Origin: Methanobacteriota archaeon
Lineage (GTDB): Archaea > Thermoplasmatota > Poseidoniia > Poseidoniales > Poseidoniaceae
DNA: 9,003 bases
Direction of reading: 5' to 3'
Assembly (NCBI GenBank): GCA_029979405.1
Contig: JAPOHM010000049.1
Coordinates: forward strand, 1-9,003
Shown: in pieces, positions 6,928-9,003 of the stretch
Layout of the letters: each line of letters opens with the position of its first letter
Numbering within the stretch: position 1 is the stretch's first letter
The notes under the pieces: generated by a model
Told to the model about the DNA's origin: nothing
The model's database searches: none
Seen by the model: the letters and a program-made list of their open reading frames with translations, nothing else
Position numbers and translations under genes: made by a program

Positions 6928-7902
6928 ATGCAGGTTGTGGTTTTGGCTGGAGGAATTGGTTCAAGGCTTCGACCTTGGACAAACCATATTCCTAAACCCC
7001 TGCTTCCAATGTTAGATTCTACATTATTAGAGAGAGTAATCGAATGTGTACCTTCTGAATTAGTTGATGAAGTCGTAGTTGCTGGTGGATACAAAGTAGG
7101 CATGATTGAGGAATTTTTCAGAAATGCAGATGTCGATTTTGATGTTAGAATAGTGCATGAAACAGAACCTCTTGGAACCGGAGGGGCGCTAAGTAATTGC
7201 AGAGACGTTGTATCAGGCAGATTTGCATGTTTCAATGGCGATATTGTTTCATCTCTTGATTTTGAGAATATGTTGAGGCAACACAAATCATCGAATGCAA
7301 ATGGTACTCTTGGATTGTGGGAGGTTGAAGACCCTACCCGATTTGGGATAGTCGGATTAGACGAAAACAACTTCATAACCAGATTCAAGGAAAAGCCCAA
7401 GCCTGAGGAAGTATTCTCTAACTTAATCAACGCAGGGTCATATATTCTCGAGGATTGTGTATTTGATATAATGCCAAAAGGTAAACACAGCTTGGAAAGA
7501 GATATTTTCCCGCAAATGGCACAGAGAGGTGAGTTGACTGGATTTCCATTCCAGGGTTATTTCATAGATGCTGGTACACCACAAAGTTGGCATCAAGCCA
7601 TCAAATGCTGTATTGCGGAGAAGAGATACAAAACTGGATCAGTTGAAAACGGTAGTTGGCACGCAGGAGATATTGCATCCGCATCGAATTCAATGATTGG
7701 GAAAGGTTGTACAATCAATGGCGTTGTGACCGAATCTACCGTTTTGGACAATGTCATTATCGGTGAAGGATCGATAATTAACAAATGTCTGATTGGAAAT
7801 GGCGCAGTAATTGGAGCAAATTGTAAACTTGATTCAGTAATAGTTGGTTATGGCGCAAATGTAGAATCTAACCACGTACAAACAAATGGGATTATACAAT
7901 AG
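6928..7902 (+). CDS. Sugar-phosphate nucleotidyltransferase (mannose-1-phosphate guanylyltransferase-like)
   Basis: This enzyme would make a nucleotide sugar from NTP and a sugar 1-phosphate, probably for glycan or glycolipid synthesis. It has 324 residues from ATG 6928, which puts the signature LAGGIGSRLRPWT at residues 6-18 followed by PKP (K23), as is normal for the family; a TTG at 6859 would add 23 unrelated residues. Other motifs are GTGGAL (83-88), FNGD (102-105, metal-binding aspartate D105), FKEKP (153-157), NAGSYIL (168-174), LERDIFP (189-195) and YFIDAGTP (211-218). The last four, in this order, favour GDP-mannose pyrophosphorylase-like enzymes, though glucose-1-phosphate transferases remain possible. 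Residues 256-312 are hexapeptide repeats (IGKGCTI, VIIGEGSII, CLIGNGAVIGANC, VIVGYGANV), forming a left-handed beta-helix. No good ribosome binding site precedes the ATG. It is followed after 31 bases by tpiA on the same strand. Confidence 0.92.
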   Translation: MQVVVLAGGIGSRLRPWTNHIPKPLLPMLDSTLLERVIECVPSELVDEVVVAGGYKVGMIEEFFRNADVDFDVRIVHETEPLGTGGALSNCRDVVSGRFACFNGDIVSSLDFENMLRQHKSSNANGTLGLWEVEDPTRFGIVGLDENNFITRFKEKPKPEEVFSNLINAGSYILEDCVFDIMPKGKHSLERDIFPQMAQRGELTGFPFQGYFIDAGTPQSWHQAIKCCIAEKRYKTGSVENGSWHAGDIASASNSMIGKGCTINGVVTESTVLDNVIIGEGSIINKCLIGNGAVIGANCKLDSVIVGYGANVESNHVQTNGIIQ

Positions 7903-7933
7903 TACTAATCCGCCAAATTAGGTGTGAAATGGT

Positions 7934-8593
7934 ATGACTGAGGCTTTGATAGTTGTAAATTTCAAGACATATGCTACTGCATATGGCGTTCAAGCAGAAA
8001 TACTTGGAAAGATGATGGCTGAGGTTAAAACCGACGCTCGGATGGTTGCTGTCGTTAGCGCGTTTGACCTTTCAGCAGTATCTTCTATAGAGGGGCTGGA
8101 AGTTTGGAGCCAGCACTTAGATCCTGTAGGAAAAGGCTCCCACACAGGCTGGTTGGAACCGGACGTAGCGATCGAAAGAGGTGCAGTTGGGACAATAATC
8201 AATCACGCTGAGCACAAAGTTTCAATTGACCACGTTGCTAATTTGATGGAAATGCTACCTGATGGATTTCCAATATGCGCCTGCGGAGCTGATGTAGAAG
8301 AAGCACGGGCTCTTGCAAAATTAGGTCCAACATTCATCGCAGTCGAGCCTCCAGAACTTATTGGAGGAAATATTTCAGTAACAACCGCAGACCCAGCAAT
8401 TGTTAGCGATACAGTTGCAGCCGTGAAGGAAGTAAACCCTAGCGTGCGAGTACTTTGTGGAGCAGGTGTCAAAAACGGCCAAGATGTGGCAACTGCGATA
8501 CAACTTGGTGCAGAAGGTGTCTTGCTTGCAAGTGGCGTCACCAAGGCAGATGACCCTATGTCAGTGCTTCAAGACTTAGTTTCTCAACTTTGA
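7934..8593 (+). CDS. tpiA: Triosephosphate isomerase, archaeal type
   Basis: Interconverts dihydroxyacetone phosphate and glyceraldehyde 3-phosphate in central carbon metabolism. At 219 residues it has the short archaeal length, compared with about 250 in bacteria and eukaryotes. The substrate-binding N9 and K11 are in VVNFKTY, and SQHLDPVGKGSHTG covers 59-72. The catalytic histidine is H91 in INHAEHK and the catalytic glutamate is E138 in AVEPPELIGG. Phosphate-binding glycines lie in CGAGVKNGQDV (175-185) and GAEGVLLASGVTKADDP (192-208). The ATG at 7934 follows AGGTG (7920-7924) at a spacing of nine bases; the ATG at 7929 is out of frame and stops after one more codon. It is probably co-transcribed with the nucleotidyltransferase. 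Its last 18 bases overlap the 3' end of the convergent gene. Confidence 0.96.
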   Translation: MTEALIVVNFKTYATAYGVQAEILGKMMAEVKTDARMVAVVSAFDLSAVSSIEGLEVWSQHLDPVGKGSHTGWLEPDVAIERGAVGTIINHAEHKVSIDHVANLMEMLPDGFPICACGADVEEARALAKLGPTFIAVEPPELIGGNISVTTADPAIVSDTVAAVKEVNPSVRVLCGAGVKNGQDVATAIQLGAEGVLLASGVTKADDPMSVLQDLVSQL

Positions 8594-9003
8594 AGATTTG
8601 AACATTTCAAGTGCCGCTTGTTCTAGTTTAGCTCTTGTAAGATCATCTCCTCCAGGACAAGTATCTCTATGTCCACACGTTATGCAGGTTTTTTCGTTGG
8701 ATGCAAGAGGTATTTGTGCTAAATCACATGCAGGTCCCAATTTTTCGTGTAGGTTATGCATTGCCTTGATATCCATTCTGATCAAGTCCATTGAATCCTT
8801 GTGGAGGTTCTCATTGCCTTGCTTAGTTCTCCATACCCATCTCCCTCTGAACCAATTTAGTTCGTGAATCAAAAATCTTCGAGGATTAGAGGGTAATCCT
8901 CTTCTTATTACTGCCCAATGTAACATAGATAAATTATCAATTGAAATCTCTTTACTGGAGGATTGTATGCTAAATCGCATTAGATTCCAAGTGTTGTTAT
9001 CCT
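8576..9003 (-). CDS. C-terminal part of a probable PD-(D/E)XK (Cas4/RecB-like) Fe-S nuclease, cut by window edge
   Basis: The minus-strand frame is open from the right edge to a TAA at 8578-8576, so about 141 C-terminal residues are visible and the true start lies outside. A methionine at 8980 is internal, because the frame continues upstream of it (DNNTWNLM). Near the end is CITCGHRDTC (plus positions 8657-8686), a CxxCx5C cluster preceded by a helical stretch and IPLASNEK. This layout resembles the C-terminal three cysteines of the 4Fe-4S cluster in Cas4, AddB and related RecB-family nucleases; the first cysteine and the D/E-K active site would lie upstream. About 26 residues, helical in appearance, follow the cluster. 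No CRISPR array or cas gene is visible, so a general DNA repair role is more likely than CRISPR adaptation. A zinc-binding protein of another family is a real alternative. Confidence 0.6.
   Translation of the reverse strand, partial: DNNTWNLMRFSIQSSSKEISIDNLSMLHWAVIRRGLPSNPRRFLIHELNWFRGRWVWRTKQGNENLHKDSMDLIRMDIKAMHNLHEKLGPACDLAQIPLASNEKTCITCGHRDTCPGGDDLTRAKLEQAALEMFKSSKLRN

Noticed and set aside
1..9003. tRNA, rRNA, insertion sequence, phage or toxin-antitoxin genes
   Set aside because: By reading both strands I found no cloverleaf with a T-loop motif, no transposase motif and no terminal repeats; nearly all the sequence is accounted for by the listed genes. A covariance-model scan would be the proper test for small RNAs.

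Overview
The window most likely comes from an archaeon with about 40-45 percent GC, and marine Thermoplasmatota (Marine Group II/III, Poseidoniales-like) is my best guess. The archaeal signal comes from four things. The triosephosphate isomerase is of the short archaeal type (219 residues). There is an adjacent pair of trans-isoprenyl synthases. Several starts are GTG with purine-rich ribosome binding sites, and AT-rich possible TATA boxes lie in the divergent spacers. The lineage is an inference; domain Archaea is fairly well supported by the isomerase.

Layout. (1) Positions 1-2962, minus strand, form a probable three-gene operon read right to left: a squalene-synthase-like enzyme, then a phytoene/presqualene-synthase-like enzyme with an N-terminal extension and an enlarged loop, then an unknown polytopic membrane protein that runs off the left edge. 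The last two overlap by ATGA. (2) Positions 2963-3168 are a divergent spacer; a short inverted repeat sits over the ribosome binding site of the squalene-synthase-like gene. (3) Positions 3169-4704, plus strand, encode a 511-residue protein of unknown function with two zinc ribbons, a small central domain and two very different low-complexity regions. (4) Positions 4705-6824, minus strand, are sucC-sucD, the two subunits of succinyl-CoA synthetase, with a 1-base overlap. (5) Positions 6928-8593, plus strand, are a sugar-phosphate nucleotidyltransferase with a left-handed beta-helix tail, followed by tpiA. (6) Positions 8576-9003, minus strand, are the C-terminal part of a protein ending in a Cas4/RecB-type cysteine cluster, cut by the right edge.

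Together the genes cover isoprenoid head-to-head condensation (squalene, or phytoene for carotenoids), substrate-level phosphorylation in the citric acid cycle, triose interconversion and nucleotide-sugar synthesis. The window is compact: one convergent pair has no gap and another overlaps by 18 bases. I see no RNA gene, CRISPR array, insertion sequence or phage gene. The least explained parts are the zinc-ribbon/disordered protein, the membrane protein coupled to the isoprenoid synthases, and the extra segments of the phytoene-synthase-like enzyme.
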